DNA of 64,000 bases from an uncultured Alphaproteobacteria bacterium (lineage in GTDB: Bacteria; Pseudomonadota; Alphaproteobacteria; CAAGCB01; CAG-977): the NCBI GenBank assembly GCA_934277945.1, contig CAKQWA010000006.1, positions 55,610-119,609 on the forward strand, in the 5' to 3' direction. Of the stretch, positions 1 through 8,138 are shown in pieces. Position 1 is the first letter of the stretch; every line of letters starts with the position of its first letter. The notes under the pieces were generated by a model that did no database searches, was not told the DNA's origin, and saw only the letters and a list, made by a program, of their open reading frames with translations. A program made the translations under genes and the position numbers.

Positions 1-37
1 GCAAAGCGGCGGGGCAATTTTCGTAATCAAAAGGCAT
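1..37 (-). CDS. possible 5' end of a gene running off the window
   Basis: An ATG on the minus strand at position 37 opens a frame (Met-Pro-Phe-Asp-Tyr-Glu-Asn...) that stays open to the window edge. A weak AGG lies about 10 bases upstream. Only 12 codons are visible, so no family can be named. It lies beyond the rpsI terminator and would need its own promoter. It may equally be non-coding. Confidence 0.2.
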   Translation of the reverse strand, partial: MPFDYENCPAAL

Positions 38-75
38 GGCATCGCCTGTAACTGTTTCAATAAAAACAATATACG

Positions 76-103
76 AAAAAAAAGGACTGTTTTGCAACAG
101 CCC
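76..103 (-). terminator. intrinsic terminator of the rplM-rpsI operon
   Basis: Read on the minus strand, GGGCTGTT-GCAA-AACAGTCC forms an 8-bp stem (one G-U pair) followed directly by eight T residues. It sits 23 bases past the rpsI stop codon. Confidence 0.85.
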
Positions 104-125
104 TTTCTTTTTTGCTTTGTTCCAA

Positions 126-611
126 TTAACGTTTGGAGAACTGGAAGCTGCGGCGCGCTTTCGCTTTGCCGTATTTTTTGCGTTCGACAACGCGCGGATC
201 ACGCGTCAGGAAGCCCGCTTTTTTCAGAGCGGAGTGCAATTCGGGTTCGTAGTTGTCGAGGCAACGGCTCAGTCCGTGACGGACGGCGCCCGCCTGACCC
301 GACAATCCGCCGCCGGAAACGGACACGACGACGTCAAACTGGTTCATGCGGTTCGTCACTTCAAACGGCTGGTTGATGATCATGCGCAAAACGGGGCGCG
401 TGAAGTATTTTTCAATTTCGCGGCCGTTGACGGTGATTTTGCCCGAACCGGCTTTGATCCACACTTTCGCGGAGGCGTCTTTGCGGCGACCCGTTGCGTA
501 GGCACGGCCGAATTTATCGCGCTGAGGTTCACGCACGACCGCAGGAGCGGCTTCAACCGTTTCGGCGGGCTTGACGTTTTTCAGTTCTTCAAAGGATTTG
601 ATTTCAGCCAT
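126..611 (-). CDS. rpsI: 30S ribosomal protein S9
   Basis: Protein of 161 aa, a structural component of the small ribosomal subunit whose C-terminal tail reaches the P-site tRNA. The S9 core starts near residue 35 with the family motif YATGRRKDASAKVWI. It continues through the conserved GGGLSGQAGAVRHG segment and ends in the basic tail KKYGKAKARRSFQFSKR, which terminates in the typical SKR. The first ~33 residues are an Ala/Glu/Val-rich extension common in alphaproteobacterial S9. The gene follows rplM with a 3-nt gap, so the two are one operon, closed by the hairpin at 76-103. Confidence 0.98.
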   Translation of the reverse strand: MAEIKSFEELKNVKPAETVEAAPAVVREPQRDKFGRAYATGRRKDASAKVWIKAGSGKITVNGREIEKYFTRPVLRMIINQPFEVTNRMNQFDVVVSVSGGGLSGQAGAVRHGLSRCLDNYEPELHSALKKAGFLTRDPRVVERKKYGKAKARRSFQFSKR

Positions 612-614
612 TGA

Positions 615-1079
615 TTATGCCTTTCTTTTATTTTTCGGGTTCATGGCGGCGACGTCCAGAAATTCGGGTTTCTGGGCTTCGTGCGGATGCGCCGTGCCTG
701 CATAGACGCGCAAATTCGTCATCTGGCGGCGTCCCAGCGGGTTGCGGGTGATCATGCGTTCGACCGCTTTGACAATGACGCGTTCGGGATGAGCGCCTTC
801 AATGACTTTGCCTGCCGTCACGCCTTTGATGCCGCCGGGGAAACCCGTGTGATGATAGTAGTATTTGTCGGTCAGTTTTTTGCCCGTCAAATGCACTTTT
901 TCGGCATTGATGATGACGACGCAGTCGCCGCAGTCGACGTGCGGCGTAAAGCAAGTTTTATGTTTGCCGCGCAAAATTTTGGCGACAATGCTGGCCAAAC
1001 GACCCAAGACCAAGTCTTCGGCATCGATCAGATACCATTTTCTTTGGACTTCGGCGGGCTTCACGGATAAAGTCTGCAT
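615..1079 (-). CDS. rplM: 50S ribosomal protein L13
   Basis: Protein of 154 aa, the usual length of L13, an early-assembly protein of the large subunit. Visible family signatures are WYLIDAEDLVLGRLAS at residues ~15-30, RGKHK, the VVIINAEKVHLTGKK segment, YYHHTGFPGG, and the C-terminal RVYAGTAHPHEAQKPE. It is the first gene of rplM-rpsI, the universal bacterial order. The start is set by a purine-rich AAGGAAAAAAA leader just before ATG 1079. A near-consensus promoter lies 37-65 bases upstream. Confidence 0.98.
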   Translation of the reverse strand: MQTLSVKPAEVQRKWYLIDAEDLVLGRLASIVAKILRGKHKTCFTPHVDCGDCVVIINAEKVHLTGKKLTDKYYYHHTGFPGGIKGVTAGKVIEGAHPERVIVKAVERMITRNPLGRRQMTNLRVYAGTAHPHEAQKPEFLDVAAMNPKNKRKA

Positions 1080-1115
1080 TTTTTTTCCTTAAAGTTGCAA
1101 ATTGAAACTGTCCGC

Positions 1116-1144
1116 CATTATGACAAAACGGTTTTTATTGTCAA
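1116..1144 (-). promoter_or_regulatory. sigma-70 promoter of rplM-rpsI
   Basis: Minus-strand TTGACA (1139-1144), a 17-base spacer and ATAATG (1116-1121). The -35 is perfect consensus, as expected for a highly expressed ribosomal operon. Confidence 0.8.
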
Positions 1145-1191
1145 CGATTTTTTTGCCGATTTTTCCGTTTAAAATCAACGGCTTGCAAAAT

Positions 1192-1207
1192 AGGTATGAT
1201 AATACCT
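1192..1207 (-). terminator. weak hairpin after the FAD oxidoreductase gene
   Basis: AGGTAT-N4-ATACCT is a perfect 6-bp inverted repeat 16 bases beyond the stop codon of the 1224 gene. On the minus strand it is followed by ATTTTGC, a poor T tract, so termination would be partial at best. Confidence 0.35.
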
Positions 1208-1223
1208 CTGCCGCAAGGCGCGC

Positions 1224-2771
1224 TTATCCGCGCTTTTCCTCCTGATATTCATCGTCGGTGTTGACCGCCCAGAGCGATTCCCTGCCCGCCTTGCCGGTCA
1301 TGACGTCGACCGCCTGAAACGCCGAAAGGACGGAATGATCCATGTTGTTGTAGCGGTGCATCCCGTTTCTGCCGATTAAAAACAGGTTGTCAACGCCGTC
1401 CAGCCAGTTTTTGACGACGCCGAAATCGCCGTAAGTGCCGAAATAGGCGGGGTAAGCCTTTTTCACCCTGAACGACGCGGTTTTCAAAACGTTTTGCGGT
1501 TCCAAAAAGCCCGTTTTCGCCAATTCTTCAACCGCCAGTTTTTCAAAATCCGCCTCCGTCATGTTCCACAAACCGTCCCCCTCGGCGCAGAAATACTCCG
1601 CCCCCAGCCAGACCGTGTTTTGAAAATCCGCCGTCAGATACGGACTCCAATTGTTGAACACCTGTATTCTGCCGATTTTCACGTCTTTTTCCTGCACATA
1701 AATCCAAGTGTCGTGAATCAGCCCGTTCAGCGTTTTGATTTTCGTTTTGTTTTTGATTTTCAACTCTTTCGCCAGAACGCCCGCCGTTCTGAAATCGCGA
1801 TACGTCAGCCCTTGCGCCGTGTCGCGCACGTTTTGCGGCACGTCCGCGTCCATGGCGGCGATCAAATCCTTGACGGGCATACTTGAAAAAACGTAATCCG
1901 CTTCGATGATTTCGCCGTTTTGTGTCTGCACGCCGCGCACTTTGCCGTCCTTGAACAAAATCTTTGAAACGGGCGCGTTCAGGCGGATTTCCCCGCCCAT
2001 GCCGCGCACTTTGTCCGCCAGCGTTTCCCACATCTGTCCCGGTCCGAACTTGGGATAGGAAAAGCGGTCGATAAAGCCCGTTTCGACGTTTTTCGAGCGC
2101 AGATGAAACGCCGTTTTGAAAATCTGCTGCAAGACTTTCAAAATCGAAATCCCTTTGATGCGCTGCGCCCCCCATTGCGCCGAAATTTCATCGCACGGCA
2201 CGCCCCAGAGTTTTTCCGTGTAACTTTTGAAAAACGTCAGGTACAGTTCGCGCCCGAAGCGGTTGATTAAAAAATCCTCCAAAGAGTTTTCCTTGCGTTT
2301 GAAGCACAGGCTTTTCATGTACGACAGCCCGATTTTCGCCATGCGGAAAAAGCCCAAGCCCAGCACCGTGTTCAAATTCAGCGCGACGGGATAGTCGAAA
2401 AACCGTTTTAAATAATAAATGCGCGAATAGCGGCGGCGCGTCAAAAACACGTTGTCCGCGCGCTCCGGATTGCCCTGCGTTTGCGGAAAATCCGCTTCGT
2501 TTTCGCCGTTCAAAAGCAAATCGTCCGCCGCCGGCGCGCTTTGCGCGTCCAAAAGGGAGTTCCAGAAATCGACGACGGTTTGCGATTTGGAAAAAAAGCG
2601 GTGTCCGCCCATATCCATGCGTTCCGCGCCGGTTTTGCGCGTGCAACTGATGCCGCCGATGAAATCTTGCGCTTCGCACACGATCGGCAAAACGTCCGTT
2701 TCTTTCAACAATTTGTAAGCGGCGCTCAACCCCGCCGGTCCCGCGCCGATGATGACGGCTTTTTTGCTCAT
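1224..2771 (-). CDS. FAD-dependent oxidoreductase (protoporphyrinogen-oxidase / UDP-galactopyranose-mutase-like)
   Basis: Protein of 515 aa. The N-terminus is a textbook Rossmann dinucleotide motif, AVIIGAGPAGLSAAY (residues ~5-19), followed by an acidic residue at the end of strand 2 and the GG-rich MDMGGHRFF stretch typical of flavin amine oxidase / HemY-like (COG1232) proteins. Near the C-terminus, NLFLIGRNGMHRYNNMDHS matches the flavin-binding end of the UDP-galactopyranose-mutase-like subgroup; such proteins often act on sugar-nucleotides or isoprenoid substrates in envelope glycan synthesis. The substrate cannot be read from sequence. The start ATG has GGGGGCAGGC just upstream. It is monocistronic, transcribed away from the 2904 gene. 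Confidence 0.8.
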   Translation of the reverse strand: MSKKAVIIGAGPAGLSAAYKLLKETDVLPIVCEAQDFIGGISCTRKTGAERMDMGGHRFFSKSQTVVDFWNSLLDAQSAPAADDLLLNGENEADFPQTQGNPERADNVFLTRRRYSRIYYLKRFFDYPVALNLNTVLGLGFFRMAKIGLSYMKSLCFKRKENSLEDFLINRFGRELYLTFFKSYTEKLWGVPCDEISAQWGAQRIKGISILKVLQQIFKTAFHLRSKNVETGFIDRFSYPKFGPGQMWETLADKVRGMGGEIRLNAPVSKILFKDGKVRGVQTQNGEIIEADYVFSSMPVKDLIAAMDADVPQNVRDTAQGLTYRDFRTAGVLAKELKIKNKTKIKTLNGLIHDTWIYVQEKDVKIGRIQVFNNWSPYLTADFQNTVWLGAEYFCAEGDGLWNMTEADFEKLAVEELAKTGFLEPQNVLKTASFRVKKAYPAYFGTYGDFGVVKNWLDGVDNLFLIGRNGMHRYNNMDHSVLSAFQAVDVMTGKAGRESLWAVNTDDEYQEEKRG

Positions 2772-2903
2772 GCCTGCCCCCTTTGATGTCCTGACATACT
2801 GACGTTAAGAGATTTCCGTTTTATATGCAAACAATAAAGATTTTTTTAATTTATCCGTGCTTCAATTTCTTTTAAGATTGTGTATTCTGGATGACGGCGA
2901 ATT

Positions 2904-4277
2904 ATGACTGATGACAATGCGCAAAAAACGGGCGTGGCGGGCGACGCCGGCAAACGCAGGGACGTTCCTTTCGTCACCCCGCTGAAAATGAGTTTGGGCG
3001 ACAACGGCGGACGCGCGGATTTCAAATCGTTCGGGCAGGTCGCTTTGTGGGCGCAGGCGGAAATCGACGCTTGGCGCGAAATTTTCGGCGACGAATCGTC
3101 CGAGCCGGATTTCGAGCGGCGCATCATTGAAAAGCAACTCGCCACGCCGCGCAGTATGTTTTCGATCGCCAACGCGGTTTTGAAAAAAGAAATCTCCGTC
3201 GCCGCGGGAACTTCCGCCGTGCGCCGCAGTCTGACGGCTTACCAGACTTACGAATGCATCCACAGCAACGGGCTTTTGGGAAAGACCGCGAAAATCATGT
3301 ACCGCTACGAACCCATGCTGATGGGCTTGATGGCGGGCGCGACGAAATCCGCCGGCATTGACGAAGCCAAGCAGTACGCCGACGACGCCGACACGCAATC
3401 TTATACGCTCGGCTATATGATGGCGTTGCAGTTCAGCACGACCATTCCCGAAGATTTGCTGGACGGGCGTTTCAACGACATGATGAAAAAAATCAACACG
3501 CTTGCGCACCGTCTGCTTTCTACGTCGGACGGACTGGACAAAATTGATCAGGAACAGGCTTTGCTTCAACGCAATTTTGAAGAAGCCGCCCGCACGATGC
3601 AACTGTACAAAACCGAAGCGGAGCAAACGCTCAAACGCCTGATTGCCGAAGCGCGCGACAAATCCGAAAAAGTGCTGACCGCTTACGCCGGACAAATCGA
3701 CGCGGTGCGACGCGACTACGAATCGCAACTGGCGGCTTTGCGTCAAAGCGTGTCCGGCAACATCCGCTACGGCACCGCGCTCGACTATTGGAACGCCCGT
3801 CTGAACACGAATCAGACGAAAGCGAACCAGACGACGCTGTGGTTCGTCATTTCGGGGCTGTTCGCCGTTTTGACCATGATCGCCGTCACCGTCGGCTTGG
3901 CGAAATTTTCATATCTGCGCGAAACGCCGCTTGCCAGCGTGCCGCTATTTTTGCTGATTATCGGCGTGACGGCGGGCTTGGGCTGGATGCTCTACCAGTC
4001 CAGAACGCGCTATGAACGCGCGGCGCAGGCGTCGCAGGAAAAAGTGTCGCTGTTGGAAACATTGGCGGCATTGGAAACCGAGGGGCTTGTCAACGGCGAC
4101 GCGCAGGAATCCGTTTTGGAAAAGGTTTTCGCCGCGCACTTCCCGATTTTCATTGAAAAGCAAAACGCCGTTCCGCCCGCCGCCGAACCCGTTGCCGACC
4201 CTGCCGCCAAAGAGGACGGCACGCCGCAAACGCAAGAGGAAAGCACGGCGGAAGCGGAAGAACCCGCGCAGGATTAA
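2904..4277 (+). CDS. two-TM coiled-coil membrane protein, DUF6161-like
   Basis: Protein of 457 aa. Residues 1-300 are soluble and mostly helical, with a long charged coiled-coil stretch (~215-290). Two hydrophobic segments follow at ~312-334 and ~346-366, then a helical tail and a Pro/Ala/Glu-rich low-complexity end. The ALDYWN segment before the first TM and the R-x-RYE...LETLAALE block after the second resemble DUF6161 proteins (resemblance recognised by eye, not searched). Function unknown. The stop codon overlaps that of the convergent 4274 gene by 4 nt (shared TTAA). A TATTCT -10-like box lies 14 bases before the start region. Confidence 0.75.
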   Translation: MTDDNAQKTGVAGDAGKRRDVPFVTPLKMSLGDNGGRADFKSFGQVALWAQAEIDAWREIFGDESSEPDFERRIIEKQLATPRSMFSIANAVLKKEISVAAGTSAVRRSLTAYQTYECIHSNGLLGKTAKIMYRYEPMLMGLMAGATKSAGIDEAKQYADDADTQSYTLGYMMALQFSTTIPEDLLDGRFNDMMKKINTLAHRLLSTSDGLDKIDQEQALLQRNFEEAARTMQLYKTEAEQTLKRLIAEARDKSEKVLTAYAGQIDAVRRDYESQLAALRQSVSGNIRYGTALDYWNARLNTNQTKANQTTLWFVISGLFAVLTMIAVTVGLAKFSYLRETPLASVPLFLLIIGVTAGLGWMLYQSRTRYERAAQASQEKVSLLETLAALETEGLVNGDAQESVLEKVFAAHFPIFIEKQNAVPPAAEPVADPAAKEDGTPQTQEESTAEAEEPAQD

Positions 4278-5437
4278 CCGCCCGTCGTTCCGAACTGTTC
4301 CAGCATATCGAGTTTTTTGGCGTCGGCGTCGATTTTACTTTGCATATCCTGCAAGAATTTTTCAGGGTCGGATTGTGCTTTCTGCATCATCCGCTCGATC
4401 ATGCCGCGCAGGACGAACACCATGCTTTTGCCCATGGCGCGCACGTCGCTGATGCAGTATCCGTTCGTTTCGCGCACGGCGAAAAACGCTTCGACGATTG
4501 ATCCGTCCGGCTTTTCAAAAGCGGCGTCGTCCTGTTGCGCCTGCTCAAACGCCTTTTGCGCGCCGTCACCCAAATCTATCTCCACGCGCACGATGCTGTC
4601 CTTTTTCGACGGCGTGACGCCGCCCATGTGAAAGACGACCTTTTCAAACGGAAAGGCGATCGACCCGTAGGACGCGACGAAATACGGCACGAACAAATCG
4701 GCGTACCGCGCCAGTTGCTCTTGCGAAAAGCCGGAACGGTAACGCCCCAGCCCCCACGTCGACAATTCGCGCGTGCAGACCGCTTCGTTCGCAATCGCAA
4801 TCAGCGCCTGCTTTTTGGCTTTCGAGGACGGCGCGGACAGCGTTTGAAGCAAATCCCTGCCCTTGACGGCAAGCCATTCCTCCACGGGCGACAGATTTTC
4901 CTGCTTTTCGGGCGCGGGAGAAACGGACGCGGGGGAAACGGGCGCGGGGCTTGACGGACGAACCGGAGCGGCGGAGGATTGCGCGTGCGGCGGCGCGGCG
5001 GGAGATTCGGACGGCGCGGATTGAACGGGTTGCGCGGATTGAATTACAGGCTGTGCGGCGGGTTGAGGCGGCAAAGCGGGACGCGGCGCGACGACGGGCT
5101 TGGCAAATCCGCCCGACGTTGTTTGAGCGTCATCGTTCCCGTCCGGCGCGGGCTGAATTGCAGGCTGTGCGGCGGGTTGAGGCGGCAAAGCGGGGCGCGG
5201 CGCGACAACGGGCTTGGCAAATCCGCCCGACGTTGTTTGAGCGTCATCGTTCCCGTCCGGCGCGGGCTGAATTACAGGTTGCGCGGGCTGAATTGCGGGT
5301 GATTGAGCCGTCGGCGTTTGAACGGCGGGCGCGGGGCGGGTCGTTTTTTTCGGCAGGGCAAATCCGCCCGTCTGCGCGAAAGCGTCAAACGGAACGGCGG
5401 CAAGAACGGCGCACAGGGCGAAAACTGTCAATCGCAT
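4274..5437 (-). CDS. MlaC/Tgt2-like periplasmic phospholipid-binding protein with Pro-rich repeat linker
   Basis: Protein of 387 aa from ATG 5437, chosen because GGAGA precedes it and it opens with a clean signal peptide (MRLTVFALCAVLAAVPFDAFA). Residues ~30-175 are a Pro/Ala/Gln-rich linker containing a 38-residue unit repeated twice. The C-terminal ~200 residues match the MlaC/Ttg2D pattern: ...LSTWGLGRYRSGFSQEQLARYADLF..., then the SIVRVEIDL strand, then CISDVRAMGKSMVFVLRGMI. MlaC shuttles phospholipid between the outer membrane and an inner-membrane MlaFEDB transporter. No mla permease or ATPase gene is nearby, and the long linker is unusual for the family, whose members are ~200 aa. Confidence 0.75.
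   Translation of the reverse strand: MRLTVFALCAVLAAVPFDAFAQTGGFALPKKTTRPAPAVQTPTAQSPAIQPAQPVIQPAPDGNDDAQTTSGGFAKPVVAPRPALPPQPAAQPAIQPAPDGNDDAQTTSGGFAKPVVAPRPALPPQPAAQPVIQSAQPVQSAPSESPAAPPHAQSSAAPVRPSSPAPVSPASVSPAPEKQENLSPVEEWLAVKGRDLLQTLSAPSSKAKKQALIAIANEAVCTRELSTWGLGRYRSGFSQEQLARYADLFVPYFVASYGSIAFPFEKVVFHMGGVTPSKKDSIVRVEIDLGDGAQKAFEQAQQDDAAFEKPDGSIVEAFFAVRETNGYCISDVRAMGKSMVFVLRGMIERMMQKAQSDPEKFLQDMQSKIDADAKKLDMLEQFGTTGG
5041..5268 (-). repeat. two tandem 114-bp direct repeats inside the MlaC-like gene
   Basis: Units 5041-5154 and 5155-5268 are almost identical at the DNA level and keep the reading frame (38 codons each). A third partial copy begins at 5269. The encoded unit contains DGNDDAQTTSGGFAKP and a Pro/Ala stretch. 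Near-identity including third positions implies recent duplication or homogenisation. Confidence 0.9.
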
Positions 5438-5563
5438 CGGCTTCTCCATACATATCATGTCAATCGTACACGCATTGTCGATTTTTGACAACAAAACGAT
5501 ACACTCTTTCTTAATTGTTTGCCGCTATGCTTGTGAAAAAGTGTTCGCAAAAGGCGTTGTTTC

Positions 5564-6601
5564 ATGAAATTTAAATCTGCCGCCGCCATATCGGGCGTTT
5601 TCGCGCTTTGTCTGTCAATCGTTCCGTGCGCGCGCGCCGGAGAAGCCGTTTCCCGCATCCAAAAAAACGGATTCGTGCGGTGCGGCGTGAACGCGGACAC
5701 AAACGCCTACGCTTATCAGACAAGCGATAAAAAATGGAAAGGAATCGACGTCGAACTGTGCCGCCTGACCGCCGCCGCCGTGCTGGGCGACGCGGACAGA
5801 ATCAAGCCCGTCGCCGTTTCCGACAGCAACGGATTTGCCAAACTGAACGCCGGAGAAATCGACATTCTGACGGCGGCGACCCCGTGGACGCTTCAAACGG
5901 ACACGCTGTACGGCGCGTCGTTCCCCGCCGTGTTCTATCATTCCTCTTTCGGATTTCTGGGCAGACAAAACGCCGCCGCCGAATCCATGAAAGCCTACGA
6001 GGGTCAGCGCGTGTGCGTGTCGGCGCAATCGCCGTTCGTCGTCAAAAGCCTGACCGACTACAACAAAAAATACGACCTGAAACTGCGCGTCATGAAAATG
6101 CCGGATTTGCGCCGCGCCAAGCAATTCTACTACCTGAAACGCTGTGAATTGCTGTTCGACCGCGCCGAAGTCCTGCGCTCGAACTTTTTCGACGACGCGC
6201 CCGAAACGGTCGGCAGAACGCCCCTGCCGGAAGTGGTGCGCCCCTACGCGACGGGCATTTTCGTCAAAAACACGGACAGGGAATTGGAATCCCTTGTGCG
6301 CTGGTCGGTTTACGCGGTCATGACGGCGGAGCGCAAAGGCGTCACGTCGCAAAACACGGAAGATTTTGAAAACACGCAAGACGTCGCCGTCGCCTCCCTG
6401 CTGGCGAACGAAACGGCGGTGTCGGACAAACTGGGCGTTCCCGACGGATTCATGCGCCGCGTCATCGCCGACGTCGGCAACTACGGCGAAATTTTCGAGC
6501 GCGCGCTGGGAAGCAAATCCGTGCTGAAAATGACGCGCGACAAAACAAACCGCCAGCCCGTCGAAAAAGCGACGATCTGGTCGCCCGATTTCAACGAATG
6601 A
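5564..6601 (+). CDS. family-3 amino-acid ABC transporter substrate-binding protein (AapJ/BztA-like)
   Basis: Protein of 345 aa with a Sec signal peptide ending ...PCARAG (residues ~1-25). The mature protein starts ISRIQKNG-like (AVSRIQKNGFVRCGVN), then ...WKGIDVELCRLTAAAVLGDADRIK..., the standard opening of general L-amino-acid binding proteins of the AapJ/BztA group. A signature segment (LNAGEIDILTAATPWTLQTD) and the C-terminal NYGEIFERALG also fit. Such proteins deliver amino acids to an AapQMP-type permease. Here the gene is solitary: no permease or ATPase is in the window, so it either works with a distant transporter or has a sensing role. Confidence 0.9.
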   Translation: MKFKSAAAISGVFALCLSIVPCARAGEAVSRIQKNGFVRCGVNADTNAYAYQTSDKKWKGIDVELCRLTAAAVLGDADRIKPVAVSDSNGFAKLNAGEIDILTAATPWTLQTDTLYGASFPAVFYHSSFGFLGRQNAAAESMKAYEGQRVCVSAQSPFVVKSLTDYNKKYDLKLRVMKMPDLRRAKQFYYLKRCELLFDRAEVLRSNFFDDAPETVGRTPLPEVVRPYATGIFVKNTDRELESLVRWSVYAVMTAERKGVTSQNTEDFENTQDVAVASLLANETAVSDKLGVPDGFMRRVIADVGNYGEIFERALGSKSVLKMTRDKTNRQPVEKATIWSPDFNE

Positions 6602-6604
6602 GCG

Positions 6605-7258
6605 TCAGGCGAACAAGGCGGGCGCGATTGACGCAACGGGGGAAATTGACAAGATTGGCGCGGGTTTGACCTCGCGCGCGAATCTCCGGATGCTTTCCGC
6701 GCTGATTCCCACGATTTTCGCAATTCTCTTTTTGCCCACCCCGCGATTCAGCAAATGGCGGATTTCCTCCTCCCGTTCGTCCCAGACGTGCGCGCCGTTT
6801 TTGCTCCCCGACGGTCTGCCGAGCCGCCTGCCCTGCGATTTCAGCCGCGACAAAGCCTCTTTCGTGCGTTGCGATATCAGCGTGCGTTCGATTTGCGCCA
6901 CCATGGAAAACACGAATGCCAGCATTTGCGATTGAATGTCCTCGCCCAGATTGTAATTTTCCTTGACCGTCCGCACGCGCACGCCTTTTTCCATGCACAC
7001 GTTCAAAATGGTCAGCACGTCCAGCGTCGTGCGCCCCAGCCGCGACAATTCCGAGCAAATCAGCGTGTCGCCCCTGCGGAATCGCCGCATGGAAAAGCCG
7101 AGCCTGCGCTTTTTAAAACTGACCGTCCCGCTGATTGTTTCGTTAATCCAGCGGTCAATGCCGAAGCCTTGCCCCGCGATGTGCTTTTCTATTTCAAAGC
7201 GTTGATTTTCCGTCGTCTGCCTGTCCGTCGACACGCGAATGTATCCGTAAACCGTCAT
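6605..7258 (-). CDS. serine site-specific recombinase, Mpi-type DNA invertase
   Basis: Protein of 217 aa from ATG 7258, which has AGGAGG seven bases upstream. The resolvase/invertase catalytic domain is complete: MTVYGYIRVST with Ser10 as nucleophile and Arg8, then ISGT, ICSELSRLGR, a QSQMLAFVFSMVAQIER helix and the ISQRTKEAL end. A helix-turn-helix lies at ~residues 170-200 (VGKKRIAKIVGISAESIRRF). The sequence resembles the Bacteroides fragilis master invertase Mpi closely (by recall), which flips many promoters. No paired inverted repeats bounding a nearby promoter were found. It stops 4 nt from the convergent 5564 gene and is insulated upstream by the terminator at 7295-7326. Confidence 0.9.
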   Translation of the reverse strand: MTVYGYIRVSTDRQTTENQRFEIEKHIAGQGFGIDRWINETISGTVSFKKRRLGFSMRRFRRGDTLICSELSRLGRTTLDVLTILNVCMEKGVRVRTVKENYNLGEDIQSQMLAFVFSMVAQIERTLISQRTKEALSRLKSQGRRLGRPSGSKNGAHVWDEREEEIRHLLNRGVGKKRIAKIVGISAESIRRFAREVKPAPILSISPVASIAPALFA

Positions 7259-7294
7259 GTAACCCTCCTTTTTCAACGGCGGATTTCTTGCGGC

Positions 7295-7326
7295 AAAAAA
7301 AAGGGGACCGCTTGCAAACGATCCCC
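7295..7326 (-). terminator. intrinsic terminator after the isomerase-like gene
   Basis: Minus-strand GGGGATCG-N8-CGGTCCCC (one wobble) followed by eight T residues. It lies between the 7377 stop and the invertase start. A second perfect inverted repeat CCGGAAG-N8-CTTCCGG (7339-7360) sits just upstream of it without a T tract. Confidence 0.85.
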
Positions 7327-7376
7327 CGTTTCACATCGCCGGAAGATTTAATCCTTCCGGACATAATGCCATACGC

Positions 7377-8138
7377 TTACAGAAATTTTTTCATCCACTT
7401 CAAGCCGGTCTGCGTCTTGGCGCGCGGCGTGTAGGAGGCGGACACCGCGTGCGCGTAGCCGTGCGCTTCCAGCAAAGCCAGCAGATAGGTGTAATTGACT
7501 TCGCCGTCGTCGGGTTCGTTGCGCAAAGGCACGCCGGCGATGCGGATGTGACCGATGAACTGCATCAATTTTTCCAAAGCGTCGGACAAGCCGCCTTCGC
7601 TGGTCTGCGTTTCGTACAAATCAAGCATCAGTCCGAACGTCGAATCGTCGTCGTATTCGTCCAGAATTTCAAGCAGTTCGCTGATGGACGACGGATACGC
7701 CTGCGGGTTTTCAACCGGATTTTTAAAGCCGAGCAAAATCTTTTTGCGGTACGATTTGACAATCTCCGCCGCTTCGTCCAGCGAATCCGCCAAAGCCGCC
7801 TGCGCGTCGTCCAATTTGTCGTCCGCCACGTCGATTGCGGGAATGTGGATGAACGGCGCTTCCACAAAATCCGCCGTTTCCGCCACTTTTTCAAACAATT
7901 CGCAAAAAGCGTCGAACGCGTGCGCGTCAAACGCCAAGCGCGCCTGTTCGTCCGACAGCGAAATCATCGCGGGCTTCAAACCGTCCACGGCGCACAAATC
8001 GCCCAATTTGCCCAGCGGCATTTTTTCGGGCATGACAAATTCCACGCTGGAAAATCCCGCGCTTTTCGCCGCCTTGAAACGCTGTTCAAAAGGCAGTTCG
8101 GTAAACAGTTTGTCAATGTCGGCGCAAAATTCAGTCAT
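7377..8138 (-). CDS. hydroxypyruvate-isomerase-like TIM-barrel protein, catalytic residues lost
   Basis: Protein of 253 aa that aligns by eye end to end with Hyi (FTELPFEQRFKAAKSAGFSSVEF near the N-terminus; GHIRIAGVPLRNEPDDGEVNY and YTPRAKTQTGLKWM near the C-terminus). Hyi interconverts hydroxypyruvate and tartronate semialdehyde. However, the family IEPIN motif reads LGFKN (Glu replaced by Gly137), the DxYHxQ motif reads DLYETQ (His replaced by Glu), and the final CEYxP Glu reads SYTP (Ser235). Both catalytic glutamates are therefore missing and the protein is probably not an active isomerase. Its first 8 nt overlap the 3' end of the ELM1-family gene, so the two are co-translated. Confidence 0.75.
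   Translation of the reverse strand: MTEFCADIDKLFTELPFEQRFKAAKSAGFSSVEFVMPEKMPLGKLGDLCAVDGLKPAMISLSDEQARLAFDAHAFDAFCELFEKVAETADFVEAPFIHIPAIDVADDKLDDAQAALADSLDEAAEIVKSYRKKILLGFKNPVENPQAYPSSISELLEILDEYDDDSTFGLMLDLYETQTSEGGLSDALEKLMQFIGHIRIAGVPLRNEPDDGEVNYTYLLALLEAHGYAHAVSASYTPRAKTQTGLKWMKKFL

Noticed and set aside
36..614. 192-codon + strand frame covering rpsI
   Set aside because: It is the antisense of a certain ribosomal protein gene and has no SD or homology; such frames arise from GC-rich codon use here.
5041..5302. Regular repeats that could suggest a CRISPR-like array
   Set aside because: Units are 114 bp, adjacent without spacers, and in frame with a Pro-rich linker; this is an intragenic tandem duplication.
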